Source: Chthoniobacter flavus Ellin428 (GTDB taxonomy: Bacteria; Verrucomicrobiota; Verrucomicrobiia; Chthoniobacterales; Chthoniobacteraceae). From it: a stretch of DNA of 64,000 nt. The position numbers and the translations under genes were made by a program. The stretch covers positions 1-64,000 of the forward strand of contig NZ_ABVL01000013.1 in NCBI RefSeq assembly GCF_000173075.1, written 5' to 3'. The notes beneath the pieces were generated by a model, which saw only the letters and a program-made list of their open reading frames with translations, made no database searches and was not told the DNA's origin. Below are positions 28,850 to 37,935 of the stretch, piece by piece. Within the stretch, counting starts at the first letter, position 1; each line of letters opens with the position of its first letter.

Positions 28850-31687
28850 ATGTTCGCCCAATTCTTAGACGAAATGGCACCCCTCCCCCAGAGTATCCGG
28901 CCCGACCAGCGATCGCTGCTGGGGGCCGGCATCGCCGCTATTTCCGCCGTTTTCGCTCTCGCCACCGCGGTTTCTGCGGAACCGCCTCCGGCCAAGGCAC
29001 CTGTGCCTTCCACGCCGGCTCCCGCCATGGCGGCGGCGAAGAAGATCGATTTCGAGGCCCAAGTCCTGCCGATCCTGAAGAAGAACTGCCTTTCCTGCCA
29101 CAATGCCACCGATGCAGAGGCCGATCTCGTGCTGGAGACGCCGGCGACTATCGCCAAAGGCGGCGAGGATGGCCCGGTGGTGGTGCCGCACAAGGGGAAC
29201 GAGAGCTTGCTGGTGAAGAGCGCGGCTAGGGAAGCCAAGCCTTACATGCCGCCGAAGAACAACAAGGTCGGCGCGGAAATCCTGAAACCGGAAGAAGTGG
29301 CCCTTCTCCAGGCGTGGATCGACGAAGGGGCCACCGGCACGGTGAAAGCCAAGGTGAGGCCGGTGAAATGGCATCCCCTGCCCCCGGGCCTGCACCCGAT
29401 CCTCGCCGTGGCGGTATCGCCTGACGGGCAATACGCGGCTTGCGGACGGGCCAATCAGATTTTCATCTATCACGTGCCCACTGGCCAGACGGTGGCGCGG
29501 CTCACCGATCCGAAGCTGGCGGATAAATCGGGCCGGAGCGGCTGGCGAAGTTCGGCGCAGCGGGATTTCGTGCAGTCCCTCGTTTTCAGTCCGGACGGGA
29601 AGGTGCTCGCCTCGGGCGAATACCGCATGGTGAAACTCTGGCGGCGGGAGCCGAATCTCCCGCAGTTCACCCTGGGCGCGGAACCGGCCACGGCGCTCGC
29701 GCTCAGTCCCGATGGCAAGTTTATCGCCACAGCGGCGAAGGATAACGTGATCCGCATTTGGGATAGCGCGGCGGGCAAGCAGTTAAAGGAACTGGCCGGG
29801 CATTCGGCGACGGTCAATGCCCTGCGATTTTCGCCCGATAACAAACGACTGGCTTCCGGCGGCGCCGACAAGACGATCCGCGTATGGGATCTCACAACTG
29901 GCCAGAACACGACGCAGGTGGAAGCGGCCACCGAAGTGAGCGCCCTCGCCTGGGTGAGGGATGGGAAACAGCTAGCTTCGGCCGGCGGCGATAAGTCCGT
30001 TCGGCTCTGGGATATTCCCACAGCGGCCGATGCACCGTTGACCCAGGCGAAGGAATTGACCGGCCACACCCAACCGGTCACCGCGCTGGTCGCTTCGTCG
30101 GATGGCAAGCAGCTCTTCTCCGGCAGCAGCGACGGCTCGGTGCGCCAGTGGGCGGTGGATTCGGCGAAGCAAGTGCGGCAGATGGATCACGGGGCGCCGA
30201 TCACCGCGCTCGCGCTCTCGCCGAATAACAAGACGCTCGCCACGGCGGGCGGAAATCACGCGCGGATTTGGAACGCGGAGAAAGGTCAACAATTGGGCGA
30301 GATGAAGGGCGATCACCGCGCCAGCGATCGTCTCGATCGTGCCACGCAGTTCGCAGATTTTGCGAAGGCGGAGGTCGCCTACTGGAAGGACGCGGTGGAC
30401 GCGGCGACGAAATTGCAGGCCACCAAGGCGGACGCGATCAAGAAAGCGACGGATGCCGTGACCGCGGCTGACAAAGCGGTGACCGATGCCAAGGCGGCGC
30501 TGGAAAAGGTCACGGACGACAAAGCGAAACCGGCGGCGGAAGAGGCTGCTAAAAAAGCGACGGCGACCAAGTCCTCCGCCGAAAGAGTCCTGAAACTTGC
30601 GCAGGAAAGCGCGAAGGAAGCGGAGCACCGCACGGCGGACGCAAAGGCGGCTTCGGACAAGGCCGCCGCCACCCAGCAAACCGCGGATACGGAAGTGGAG
30701 AAAGCAAAGAAGGCGGCGACCGATGCGGAAAAAGCGGTGCGAGCCGTGGCCTTTTCGCCGGACGGCCTGACCGTGGCCACCGCGGGTGAAGACCAGATCG
30801 TCCATACGTGGAGCGCAGAAAATGGCGCGGGCTTCGATACCTTCCCCAGCCAACTCGGCGGCGTGCAGGCGCTGGCTTATGCGGCGGATGGGCGGATCAT
30901 TTCCGCCGCGGAGAAAAACGGCGCGATCGTCTGGCGCAGCGGACCGAACTGGACGCTCGCGCGCACCATCGGCACTGGTGATGAAAAGTCGCCGCTGAGC
31001 AATCGCGTCGTGGCGCTCGATTTCAGCCCCGACGGAAAATGGATCGCCACTGGGGGCGGCATGCCTTCGCGCAACGGCGAAGTGAAAATCTGGAACGCGG
31101 CGGATGGCGCGCTCGTGCGGGAGATCAATCCCTCGCACAGCGACACTGTTTTCAGCGTCCGCTTTTCGCCGGATGGAAAACTGCTCGCCACGGGCAGCGC
31201 GGACAAGTTCGTCAAGGTCTTCGACACCGCCAGCGGCAAGCTCGTAAAATCGATCTCCGGGCACACCCATTACGTTCTCTGCGTGAGCTGGCGCGCCACT
31301 GGCCGCGAGATCGCCAGCTCCGGCGCGGACAAGACGGTGAAGCTGTGGGCGTTTCCCTCGGGAGAGCAGATCAAGAGCATCGAGGACTTCAAGAAAGAGG
31401 TCACCTCGGTGCGTTTCGTCGGCTACGGCGGCGAGCTGTTGACCGCCTCCGGCGACAACCGTGTGCGCATGCTCAAGGAGGACGGCGGCAACCTGCGCGA
31501 ATACGGCGGCAGCAAGGGCTTCATCTTTTCCACCGCGCTCACGCCCGATGGGAAGATCATCCTCGGCGGCGGACAGGACAGCGTCCTGCGCATTTGGAAC
31601 GCGGCGAATGGGAAAAACCTTTTCAGCCTCGATCCCCCGCCCGTCGAAGCACCGCAGAAAAACGCGAGTATCTCCGCGACGAAATAG
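28850..31687 (+). CDS. Cytochrome c - WD40 protein with internal coiled coil
   Basis: 945 residues. N-terminal membrane segment (about 25-43) and Pro/Ala linker, PVC-type cytochrome domain with CLSCH at 80-84, then WD40 beta-propeller blades (about 180-480), a Lys/Ala/Glu-rich predicted coiled coil (about 485-630) and further WD40 blades (about 630-930, with SPDG, GSADK and IWNAANG signatures). Probably exported. Divergent from the DUF1549/1553-DUF1501-PPC set with only 76 bases between, so the two units may share control. An alternative start is the Met nine codons in (28874). Confidence 0.88.
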   Translation: MFAQFLDEMAPLPQSIRPDQRSLLGAGIAAISAVFALATAVSAEPPPAKAPVPSTPAPAMAAAKKIDFEAQVLPILKKNCLSCHNATDAEADLVLETPATIAKGGEDGPVVVPHKGNESLLVKSAAREAKPYMPPKNNKVGAEILKPEEVALLQAWIDEGATGTVKAKVRPVKWHPLPPGLHPILAVAVSPDGQYAACGRANQIFIYHVPTGQTVARLTDPKLADKSGRSGWRSSAQRDFVQSLVFSPDGKVLASGEYRMVKLWRREPNLPQFTLGAEPATALALSPDGKFIATAAKDNVIRIWDSAAGKQLKELAGHSATVNALRFSPDNKRLASGGADKTIRVWDLTTGQNTTQVEAATEVSALAWVRDGKQLASAGGDKSVRLWDIPTAADAPLTQAKELTGHTQPVTALVASSDGKQLFSGSSDGSVRQWAVDSAKQVRQMDHGAPITALALSPNNKTLATAGGNHARIWNAEKGQQLGEMKGDHRASDRLDRATQFADFAKAEVAYWKDAVDAATKLQATKADAIKKATDAVTAADKAVTDAKAALEKVTDDKAKPAAEEAAKKATATKSSAERVLKLAQESAKEAEHRTADAKAASDKAAATQQTADTEVEKAKKAATDAEKAVRAVAFSPDGLTVATAGEDQIVHTWSAENGAGFDTFPSQLGGVQALAYAADGRIISAAEKNGAIVWRSGPNWTLARTIGTGDEKSPLSNRVVALDFSPDGKWIATGGGMPSRNGEVKIWNAADGALVREINPSHSDTVFSVRFSPDGKLLATGSADKFVKVFDTASGKLVKSISGHTHYVLCVSWRATGREIASSGADKTVKLWAFPSGEQIKSIEDFKKEVTSVRFVGYGGELLTASGDNRVRMLKEDGGNLREYGGSKGFIFSTALTPDGKIILGGGQDSVLRIWNAANGKNLFSLDPPPVEAPQKNASISATK

Positions 31688-31789
31688 ACGCGCGTCCGTG
31701 CGGGCATCGGCCATTCGCGTTTCTCGCGGCAAACCGCAAAACCCCGCTTGCTCACGAGCCACGACGCTGGCACTGTCGCGCCCTTCTGC

Positions 31790-31874
31790 GGCGCCGTGGT
31801 GAAATGGCAGACACAGCGGACTTAAAATCCGCTTCGGGGAAACTCGAGTGCGGGTTCAAGTCCCGCCGGCGCCA
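31790..31874 (+). tRNA. tRNA-Leu (UAA)
   Basis: Class II tRNA of 85 bases. Acceptor stem GGCGCCG / CGGCGCC (31867-31873) is perfect; anticodon loop CTTAAAA with TAA at 31823-31825; long variable arm around TTCGGGGAAACTCGA; T arm GCGGG-TTCAAGT-CCCGC. Discriminator A at 31874; CCA is not encoded (ACT follows). Confidence 0.95.
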
Positions 31875-31875
31875 C

Positions 31876-32631
31876 TTACTTCGCCGCCCACTCGCGCACG
31901 AACTCGCGCATCTCGCCTTCGTTGAGATCGCTCACGAGGCCGAAGTTCATCTTTCCATCGGACCAGCGCAGGACGTTGTAGCCGTTGCGTTGGGTTGCGC
32001 GGAGTTCCGCCGGCGAGGAGGATGCGGATGGCCAGACGAAGAGATTCAGGAAATGCTTCTGCCGGCCATAGACGAGCGCGGCCACGGCGCGGCCTTCGAG
32101 GAAATCCATTCGTCCGCCAAGCAACGGGAAACCAGTCTCGCGCAAATCTTTCACCGGCGGGGCGAAGTCGATCTTGCCGTCGAACCACGGCTTGACTGTG
32201 TGCTGATCCGTCGAGGCGACATCGTAGAGATGATTGACCATCAGCGAACGGACGTGACTGGAGGTCAACTCCGCGAGCAAACGGTCGTCGCTGCGCCGGA
32301 ATGACACCTGCAAAGTCAGCACACACGCCACAAGCAGCACCGCCGCCACGGACCAAGCGGGCTGCCGATACCATGGCCGGGTGATCACGGCCGGGCGTTC
32401 GGCCCGGACCGCCTGTTCCACGGCCGCGGTGATCGAGCTCCGCAGGCGGGTGGGCGCGCGGAAACGCAGCTCGGAATCTTGCAGCGCGCCGCGCAACGCG
32501 GAGAGCTGGCGCACGGCGTTGAAGCAGCTCGGACAATCGGCGAGATGCTCGTCAACCTGCAGTGTATTCGCAACGTCGAGTTCGCCGTCGTGATGCGCGT
32601 GAATCAATTTCTGGACCTGCTCGCAATTCAT
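31876..32631 (-). CDS. Anti-sigma factor with zf-HC2 domain
   Basis: 251 residues. N-terminal zinc-finger anti-sigma domain: HAHHDGEL, then HLADCPSCFNAV (Hx3Cx2C, about residues 29-36), one membrane segment (about 92-110, SVAAVLLVACVLTLQV) and a periplasmic sensor-like domain. It should hold the adjacent ECF sigma factor at the membrane until a signal releases it. The ATG overlaps the sigma stop by four bases (ATGA), so the two are translationally coupled. Start chosen at that ATG. Confidence 0.88.
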   Translation of the reverse strand: MNCEQVQKLIHAHHDGELDVANTLQVDEHLADCPSCFNAVRQLSALRGALQDSELRFRAPTRLRSSITAAVEQAVRAERPAVITRPWYRQPAWSVAAVLLVACVLTLQVSFRRSDDRLLAELTSSHVRSLMVNHLYDVASTDQHTVKPWFDGKIDFAPPVKDLRETGFPLLGGRMDFLEGRAVAALVYGRQKHFLNLFVWPSASSSPAELRATQRNGYNVLRWSDGKMNFGLVSDLNEGEMREFVREWAAK

Positions 32632-33155
32632 GAAAGACCTCCGCTTTGCGGTTGCGTGGAGAGCGCGGTCTGGAGCTGACGGCGCGCGCGGGTGAGCCGC
32701 GACATCACCGTGCCAATGGGCACGCCGGCGATATCGGCGATCTCCTTGTAAGAACAATCCTCCAACTCCCGCAGCACCAGCACTTCGCGAAAGACCGCGG
32801 GCAGCGTGGCAATGGCTTGCCGCACCGCATCGACATCGCCCGCGCGGATCAACGACACCTCGGGACTCGCGGAGACATCGATACCGCCGTGCAACTCCTC
32901 GTCGAATTCCACCGCCTCCTCGTGCCGGCGATTGCTGCGCAGCCACGTCCAGGCGGAGCGGCGCACGATGGTCAGCAACCACGCCCGCGCATCACCGCCA
33001 CGAAAGCCGTCGAAAAACTTGAACGCGCGCAGGCAGGCCTCCTGGGTCACATCCTCGGCATCGCGCTCGTTACCGATCAACCAGCGCGCGAGGTTGTAGG
33101 CCGCATCGAGGTGCGGGAGGATCGTCTGGTCGAAGTTGGCGGCAGCGTCAGGCAA
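32628..33155 (-). CDS. ECF RNA polymerase sigma factor (sigma70 region 2 and 4)
   Basis: 175 residues. Region 2 includes YNLARWLIGNERDAEDVTQEA and AFKFFDGFRGG-type sequence; region 4 includes LPAVFREVLVLRELEDCSYKEIADIAGVPIGTVMSR, the HTH that reads the -35 element. The only in-frame start is TTG at 33155, since a stop codon lies a few codons upstream. Paired with the anti-sigma gene. Divergent from the Tat metallophosphoesterase operon at 33329, a likely target region. Confidence 0.92.
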   Translation of the reverse strand: MPDAAANFDQTILPHLDAAYNLARWLIGNERDAEDVTQEACLRAFKFFDGFRGGDARAWLLTIVRRSAWTWLRSNRRHEEAVEFDEELHGGIDVSASPEVSLIRAGDVDAVRQAIATLPAVFREVLVLRELEDCSYKEIADIAGVPIGTVMSRLTRARRQLQTALSTQPQSGGLS

Positions 33156-33328
33156 GGCGTTCGAGAGATGGGTTCAACACAGGCTAGACTCGCGAGGCGG
33201 CGATTTTATTCCCGGAACCGATTTTTTCGCAATGCAGGGAATTTTCCCGAGGGGCGGTGGGTCTCGGTCGGTGAGGCGCATCGTGCGCCCGTGAAATCCA
33301 CATCAACGACCAAACCACATCCCATCCT

Positions 33329-34285
33329 ATGTCCCAACTCATCACCGAAAACTCCACCGACGACAGCCTCGACCGCCGCGGATTCCTGCACTGCATGGCC
33401 TGGGCGGGCACCGGCATGCTCTTCAGCGTCAGCGGCGGCATTCTCGGCTCACGCCTGCTCGGCAGCACGGCCAGTGCCGCGGAAGCCGCGACGTTCAATT
33501 TCGTGCAGATCAGCGATAGCCACATCGGCTTTCACAAGCCGGCCAACCCCGATGTCGGCGCGACCTTTCGCGAGACGATCGCGCGCATCAATGCTCTGCC
33601 CCAGGCGCCGGATTTCATCCTGCACACCGGTGATCTCACCCAACTCTCGGAGACGAAGGAATTCGACGACCTCCAGCAAATGCTGAAGGACTGCAAGACG
33701 AAGCAGGTCTTCTTCGTACCGGGCGAACACGACATCCTCAGCGACAATGGCGCGCAGTATCTCGAGCGCTTCGGCAAAGGCACGCACGGCACTGGCTGGT
33801 ACAGCTTCGATCAAAAGGGCGTCCACTTCATCGGCCTCGTGAATGTCGCCACGGTGAAAGAAGGCGGCCTCGGCGTGCTCGGCGCGGACCAACTCGACTG
33901 GCTGCAAAAGGATCTCGCCAGTTTGTCGAAGAGCACGCCCATTGTGGTCTTTGCGCACATTCCGCTGTGGAGCGTGTATCCGCAATGGGGCTGGGGCACG
34001 GACGACGGCGCGCGCGCGATGGAAATGCTGCGGCCCTTCGGCTCGGTCACGGTGCTCAACGGGCACATTCACCAGGCGATGCAAAAGATCGAAGGGAACA
34101 TCACCTTCCATACCGCGCGCTCCACGGCCTTCCCGCAGCCCGCGCCCGGCACCGCGCCCAAGGCGGGACCAATGGCCGTGCCCGCGGAGAAACTGCGCAG
34201 TTATCTCGGCATCACCTCGGTGTCGTATACCGAGACCTCGCACTCGCTGGCGGTGATTGACTCCACGCTGGCGACCAACCGGTAA
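33329..34285 (+). CDS. Tat-exported calcineurin-like metallophosphoesterase
   Basis: 318 residues. Tat-type signal DRRGFLHCMAWAGTGMLF at about 15-32. Metallophosphoesterase motifs in order: ISDSHIG, HTGDLTQ, VPGEHDI (the usual Asn replaced by Glu), VFAHIPL and NGHIHQ, which place two metal ions. Presumably hydrolyses a phosphoester or nucleotide outside the cytoplasm. First gene of a plus-strand unit with DUF2231 and cytochrome c genes. Confidence 0.9.
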   Translation: MSQLITENSTDDSLDRRGFLHCMAWAGTGMLFSVSGGILGSRLLGSTASAAEAATFNFVQISDSHIGFHKPANPDVGATFRETIARINALPQAPDFILHTGDLTQLSETKEFDDLQQMLKDCKTKQVFFVPGEHDILSDNGAQYLERFGKGTHGTGWYSFDQKGVHFIGLVNVATVKEGGLGVLGADQLDWLQKDLASLSKSTPIVVFAHIPLWSVYPQWGWGTDDGARAMEMLRPFGSVTVLNGHIHQAMQKIEGNITFHTARSTAFPQPAPGTAPKAGPMAVPAEKLRSYLGITSVSYTETSHSLAVIDSTLATNR

Positions 34286-34296
34286 CCGCGCGCGCG

Positions 34297-34725
34297 ATGA
34301 TCGAGCCATCCATCTGGTCGAACCTGCACGGGGCGAGCACGCATTTTCCCATCGCGCTCATGCTCGTCTCGGCGTTCTGCGATTGCGCCAGCCTGCTCTT
34401 CTCCCAGGCGGAGCAGAAGCAACGCGCGCTGCGCTCCGCGGGCACGATCACGCTTGTGCTCGGCGCATTGGGCAGCTACGCGGCGGTCTTCACCGGATTG
34501 GTGATGACCAGGTGGCAGGTGTGGGGCCACGCCACGCTGCTGCGCCATCATCAGTTCGTCTGGCCGGCCTTCGCCCTCATGGTCGGGCTCGCCACCTGGC
34601 GTCTCGTCGCGCGGCGCAATCCCGGCGACAAACTGCCTAGGGCGTATGTGGTGCTGATGCTCCTTGCGGCCGCCTTCATGAGCGGGGCCGGTTACTGGGG
34701 CGGTGAAATGCTCAACCGAGGATAG
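34297..34725 (+). CDS. DUF2231-type membrane protein
   Basis: 142 residues with four hydrophobic segments and a conserved HFPIALMLVSAF near the N-terminus, as in DUF2231 proteins, which often accompany cytochromes and may bind heme. The His residues H16, H78 and H84-H85 could be ligands. Begins 11 bases after the phosphoesterase stop and ends 2 bases before the cytochrome gene. Confidence 0.75.
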   Translation: MIEPSIWSNLHGASTHFPIALMLVSAFCDCASLLFSQAEQKQRALRSAGTITLVLGALGSYAAVFTGLVMTRWQVWGHATLLRHHQFVWPAFALMVGLATWRLVARRNPGDKLPRAYVVLMLLAAAFMSGAGYWGGEMLNRG

Positions 34726-34727
34726 CC

Positions 34728-35108
34728 ATGATCTCGCCTCACTTGCCCGGCCAGGCGCTGCGCGTCGCCGTGATCGTCGTGGGTTGCACCATTTCGTGCG
34801 CCTTCGATCTCGTCGGCACCGATTCCACAGCACCCACCGTCGCGCCCGTAGCGGTGGTCACACAGCCGCCTTCCGCTCCGCGCGGAAGGCGGCTCTTCAT
34901 CCAAAGCTGCGCGCATTGTCACGGCGACGATGCGCGCGGCAGCGGTGAGGACGGCGACGGGCCGGATCTCTTCGCGCTGCGGATCAGCAATGCCCGCATC
35001 GCCGCGGTCATCCGCACGGGCATTCCCGAGGAAATGCCTTCCTTCGCGAAGAAACACGCCGCCGCGGATATTGCCGATCTCACCGCCTATCTCCGCACGT
35101 TGCGATAG
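34728..35108 (+). CDS. Small c-type cytochrome
   Basis: 126 residues. Signal or membrane segment near the N-terminus, heme-binding CAHCH near residue 61, then MPSFAKKHAAADIADLTAYLRTL, which supplies the axial Met and the C-terminal helix of a class I cytochrome. Periplasmic electron carrier, probably working with the preceding DUF2231 protein. Confidence 0.9.
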   Translation: MISPHLPGQALRVAVIVVGCTISCAFDLVGTDSTAPTVAPVAVVTQPPSAPRGRRLFIQSCAHCHGDDARGSGEDGDGPDLFALRISNARIAAVIRTGIPEEMPSFAKKHAAADIADLTAYLRTLR

Positions 35109-35153
35109 GAAGGGTTCGCGAATCCTCGAACAGAATGTCGATTCAAGCCGGGC

Positions 35154-35843
35154 TCATTTATCCGGCGAAGGGAGATACGGACCAACGATTTCCGTCCACA
35201 GCTTGTAGCCCTCGGCGTTCATGTGCAGCCGATCCGGGCCGAAGATTTCGGGGCGCGGCAGGCCATCGGTGCCGAGCATCCGCGGGAAGACGTCGATGAA
35301 CTTCAGGCCGGGTTTGCCTTCGATGTATTTTTCGATCAGCGAATTGGCCGTTTTCACCTTTTCGACGTCGGCCCATCGGGCGGGATTTCCCGCGTTCGAG
35401 ATATAGGCGATCTCGGTCTTCGGCAGTTTCGCATGGATCTTTTCGACGAAGGACTGGAAATCCGCGAAGACCTGCTCGGGCGATTTGCCGGCGTGGATGT
35501 CATTCGTGCCCGCGTAGAGGACGATCATGCGCGGCTCGTAGGGGATGACGATTCGGTCGGCAAAATGCACGCTGTCGATGAGCTGCGAGCCGCCGAAGCC
35601 GCGGTTGATGACCACGCGATGCGGGAAATCCTCGGCGAGCGTGGTCCATTTGCGAATGCTCGAACTGCCGACAAAGACGATGCCGCCCTTGGGTGGCGGG
35701 CTCTGGCGATCTTTTTGCTCGAAGGCGGCGATTTCCTTTTCCCACTTCGCAAAGGGATCGACCGGCGCCTCCGCGCGCACCTGCGGTGCGACGGCGACGA
35801 ACAGCGGGAGGAGAAGACAAAGCCAGAGAAGAGGGAAACGCAT
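35154..35843 (-). CDS. Exported SGNH/GDSL hydrolase
   Basis: 229 residues from the Met of MRFPLLWLCLLL, giving a signal peptide that ends VRAEA. SGNH blocks: IVFVGSSSIRKW (nucleophile Ser), GFGGSQLID (Gly), VLYAGTNDI (Asn) and PDRLHMNAEGY (Asp-x2-His). Likely an esterase on acetylated carbohydrate. The longer upstream frame lacks signal-like sequence and overlaps the next gene's end. Confidence 0.9.
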   Translation of the reverse strand: MRFPLLWLCLLLPLFVAVAPQVRAEAPVDPFAKWEKEIAAFEQKDRQSPPPKGGIVFVGSSSIRKWTTLAEDFPHRVVINRGFGGSQLIDSVHFADRIVIPYEPRMIVLYAGTNDIHAGKSPEQVFADFQSFVEKIHAKLPKTEIAYISNAGNPARWADVEKVKTANSLIEKYIEGKPGLKFIDVFPRMLGTDGLPRPEIFGPDRLHMNAEGYKLWTEIVGPYLPSPDK

Positions 35844-35880
35844 GGCGGGACAATGCGCACGGGGCACGCAAATGGCAATG

Positions 35881-37824
35881 TCAGCGGTAGTCCTGCCAGC
35901 CCAGTTTATTGACGATCGGTTGGGCACCGTCTTCCGCCGCGCGAGACCACAAGATGGCCACGAACTGGTGCGGAGCAGCGGCGGTGAACTCATGAAAACC
36001 AGCTGTCAGTTCACGCGGCCCGCTGCCGGCCGCAGCACCATCTATCGGATCGGCAACGAGTTGGCCGTCAGCCCACAGGACATACGAGCCGGGTATCTTG
36101 ACTTCGAAACGGATTTTCTGACCCGTCGCGATGGATGAATTAGTGACCGCCTTGCCTGCCACCCGCAATCGCCCCACCGAAAGGACGTCTACATGACCAT
36201 ACGGGGCGTCGACAATGAAGGCGTGAGAGCCGGCCGTGACTTCGTATGGTTGGACGCTGCTCTTAATGCCCACAATGGAGCCATCCACGACATGGTTATC
36301 GGCCCACAGCACATACGAGCCGGACACTTTGACTTCGAAAGGAATCTTCTCACCAGCCGCGATGGGTTTGTCGGTCCTCGCTCCGCCAGCCCCTCCTTTG
36401 CGGGCAACGGCGAGATAGTTTTCCTCGATGAATTTCGCTCCTTTCTTCGGATACCAGCGGTCCTGATTCAGGGCGACGCAGACGTTTTTCGCGACGAGAT
36501 CCTCCGCCACGGTATCGGCGATCATCATGCTCCGGATTCGGACAAAAGTGAGCGGTTCGAGGACGTAGTAAAACGCGCGCTGGCGAAAGACCGATTCACC
36601 TTTGAAATCCATGACGAATTCACCCGGCTTCGTGAGCCGCAGCACTTCGCTGAGAATCTCCCGCTCGCGTTGGGTGCCATCGATCCAAGGTTTGCGCCCA
36701 ACGAGCAGGAGGACGATTTCCAGGACGCTGACAGCGATCAGAACGCACTTCGCGCGTGAGGCCAGGAAGCGATCGGCGAGTGCGATCAACGCCGCGGCGA
36801 GCAGCACCATGGCGATTGGATAGAAGGGCAGAAAGTCCTGGCGCGTGAGCAGCGTCCAGAAGCTATAGAGCGCGGTGTAATAGAGCCCGGCCAGCAGGAA
36901 AAGCCCCGCGCGGCGCAACGCCTTCGTGGTGTCCGGCGTGCGATAGGCGATGTATCCTCCGATCGCGAGCAGGAATGGCAGAGCGATCGGGAAAGCGAGG
37001 CGCAGACGGGACGGATGATTCTTCGCATCGACGTCCGGCAGGAGATTGTGCTGGATGGTGCCGTAGAAGAACGGCGCCCACGCACCTTTCATCATGAAAA
37101 AGGAAGCGAGAATCGCCGGTCCAATGAACATCCCCAGGAACATCGGCCAGGCTTTTCCGAGAATGCGCCCGATGCCTGCGAGCCCCAACCGTCGCGCGCA
37201 AACCAGCATCGTAAAGCCGAGAGTCATGGCCAGCACCGCGGCGAGCAGCGTGGTCTTCAGCGAAACCGTGGCGCACAGCCCGAGCAGCAGGCCACCGAGA
37301 AATGCGCGCGTCCGTGAGAAACGACCGCACACGAGGGTGGCGACAGTGCCGAGCCAGAGTGGTGCCCAGAGATTGTCCGTGCGATATTCGACCGCGCAAT
37401 AGAACCACCACGGCAGCAAGCTGATGAACACCGTGCCCCACAAGCCGACGCGCCGCGAGAAGACCGCCGAGCCGATTTTCCACACGCACCACAGCGACAC
37501 GAGCCAGAGCGGCACCATCGCCAGGCGCATGTAATCCAGGATATTCGTCCGCTCACCCAAAGCCGCGACGAGCGGCGAGAAGAGGATGTGGAAGAGCGGG
37601 GTGTGGTTGTCGAAGAAGTCACGGTATTGCAGCAGCCCCTGCGTCCAGCCCCAGGTGGTGTGCAGGTGCTGGGGCTCGTCGCTATCGTAGCGGTAACGGA
37701 AGACGTAAAAGCAGCGCAGGCCGAAGGCGATGACGAGGAGGAGGCCGGCCCAGAATTTCTCGCGCCACGAAATGCCATTTTCCTCGGCTGGCCGAACGTC
37801 GGCGGGTCGAACCTCCTCACTCAT
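35881..37824 (-). CDS. GT39/ArnT-like membrane glycosyltransferase with duplicated C-terminal domain
   Basis: 647 residues. About eleven hydrophobic segments in the first 400 residues. The first outer loop carries the acidic pair in RYDSDEPQHLH (about residue 50) typical of PMT/ArnT enzymes that transfer a sugar from a polyprenyl-phosphate carrier. The C-terminal 160 residues are two tandem copies of a unit of about 70 residues, each with FEVK(V/I)xGSYVLWAD followed by a P(Y/R)E(V/L)TAG stretch. Transcribed from just inside the region before the SGNH hydrolase gene. Confidence 0.78.
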   Translation of the reverse strand: MSEEVRPADVRPAEENGISWREKFWAGLLLVIAFGLRCFYVFRYRYDSDEPQHLHTTWGWTQGLLQYRDFFDNHTPLFHILFSPLVAALGERTNILDYMRLAMVPLWLVSLWCVWKIGSAVFSRRVGLWGTVFISLLPWWFYCAVEYRTDNLWAPLWLGTVATLVCGRFSRTRAFLGGLLLGLCATVSLKTTLLAAVLAMTLGFTMLVCARRLGLAGIGRILGKAWPMFLGMFIGPAILASFFMMKGAWAPFFYGTIQHNLLPDVDAKNHPSRLRLAFPIALPFLLAIGGYIAYRTPDTTKALRRAGLFLLAGLYYTALYSFWTLLTRQDFLPFYPIAMVLLAAALIALADRFLASRAKCVLIAVSVLEIVLLLVGRKPWIDGTQREREILSEVLRLTKPGEFVMDFKGESVFRQRAFYYVLEPLTFVRIRSMMIADTVAEDLVAKNVCVALNQDRWYPKKGAKFIEENYLAVARKGGAGGARTDKPIAAGEKIPFEVKVSGSYVLWADNHVVDGSIVGIKSSVQPYEVTAGSHAFIVDAPYGHVDVLSVGRLRVAGKAVTNSSIATGQKIRFEVKIPGSYVLWADGQLVADPIDGAAAGSGPRELTAGFHEFTAAAPHQFVAILWSRAAEDGAQPIVNKLGWQDYR

Positions 37825-37935
37825 GGGCCCAGGGAGCGACAGGCAGGCGGAAGGACGAAAGTTGGCGGCATGCCTCCTTCAATCCGAAATCCGGACCGAT
37901 GCCAACAGCGGAGGCGTGGGGAAATTTCGAATCGC

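Noticed and set aside
29972..31762. Minus-strand frame opposite the WD40 cytochrome gene
   Set aside because: Composition typical of antisense to WD40 coding sequence; no motifs.
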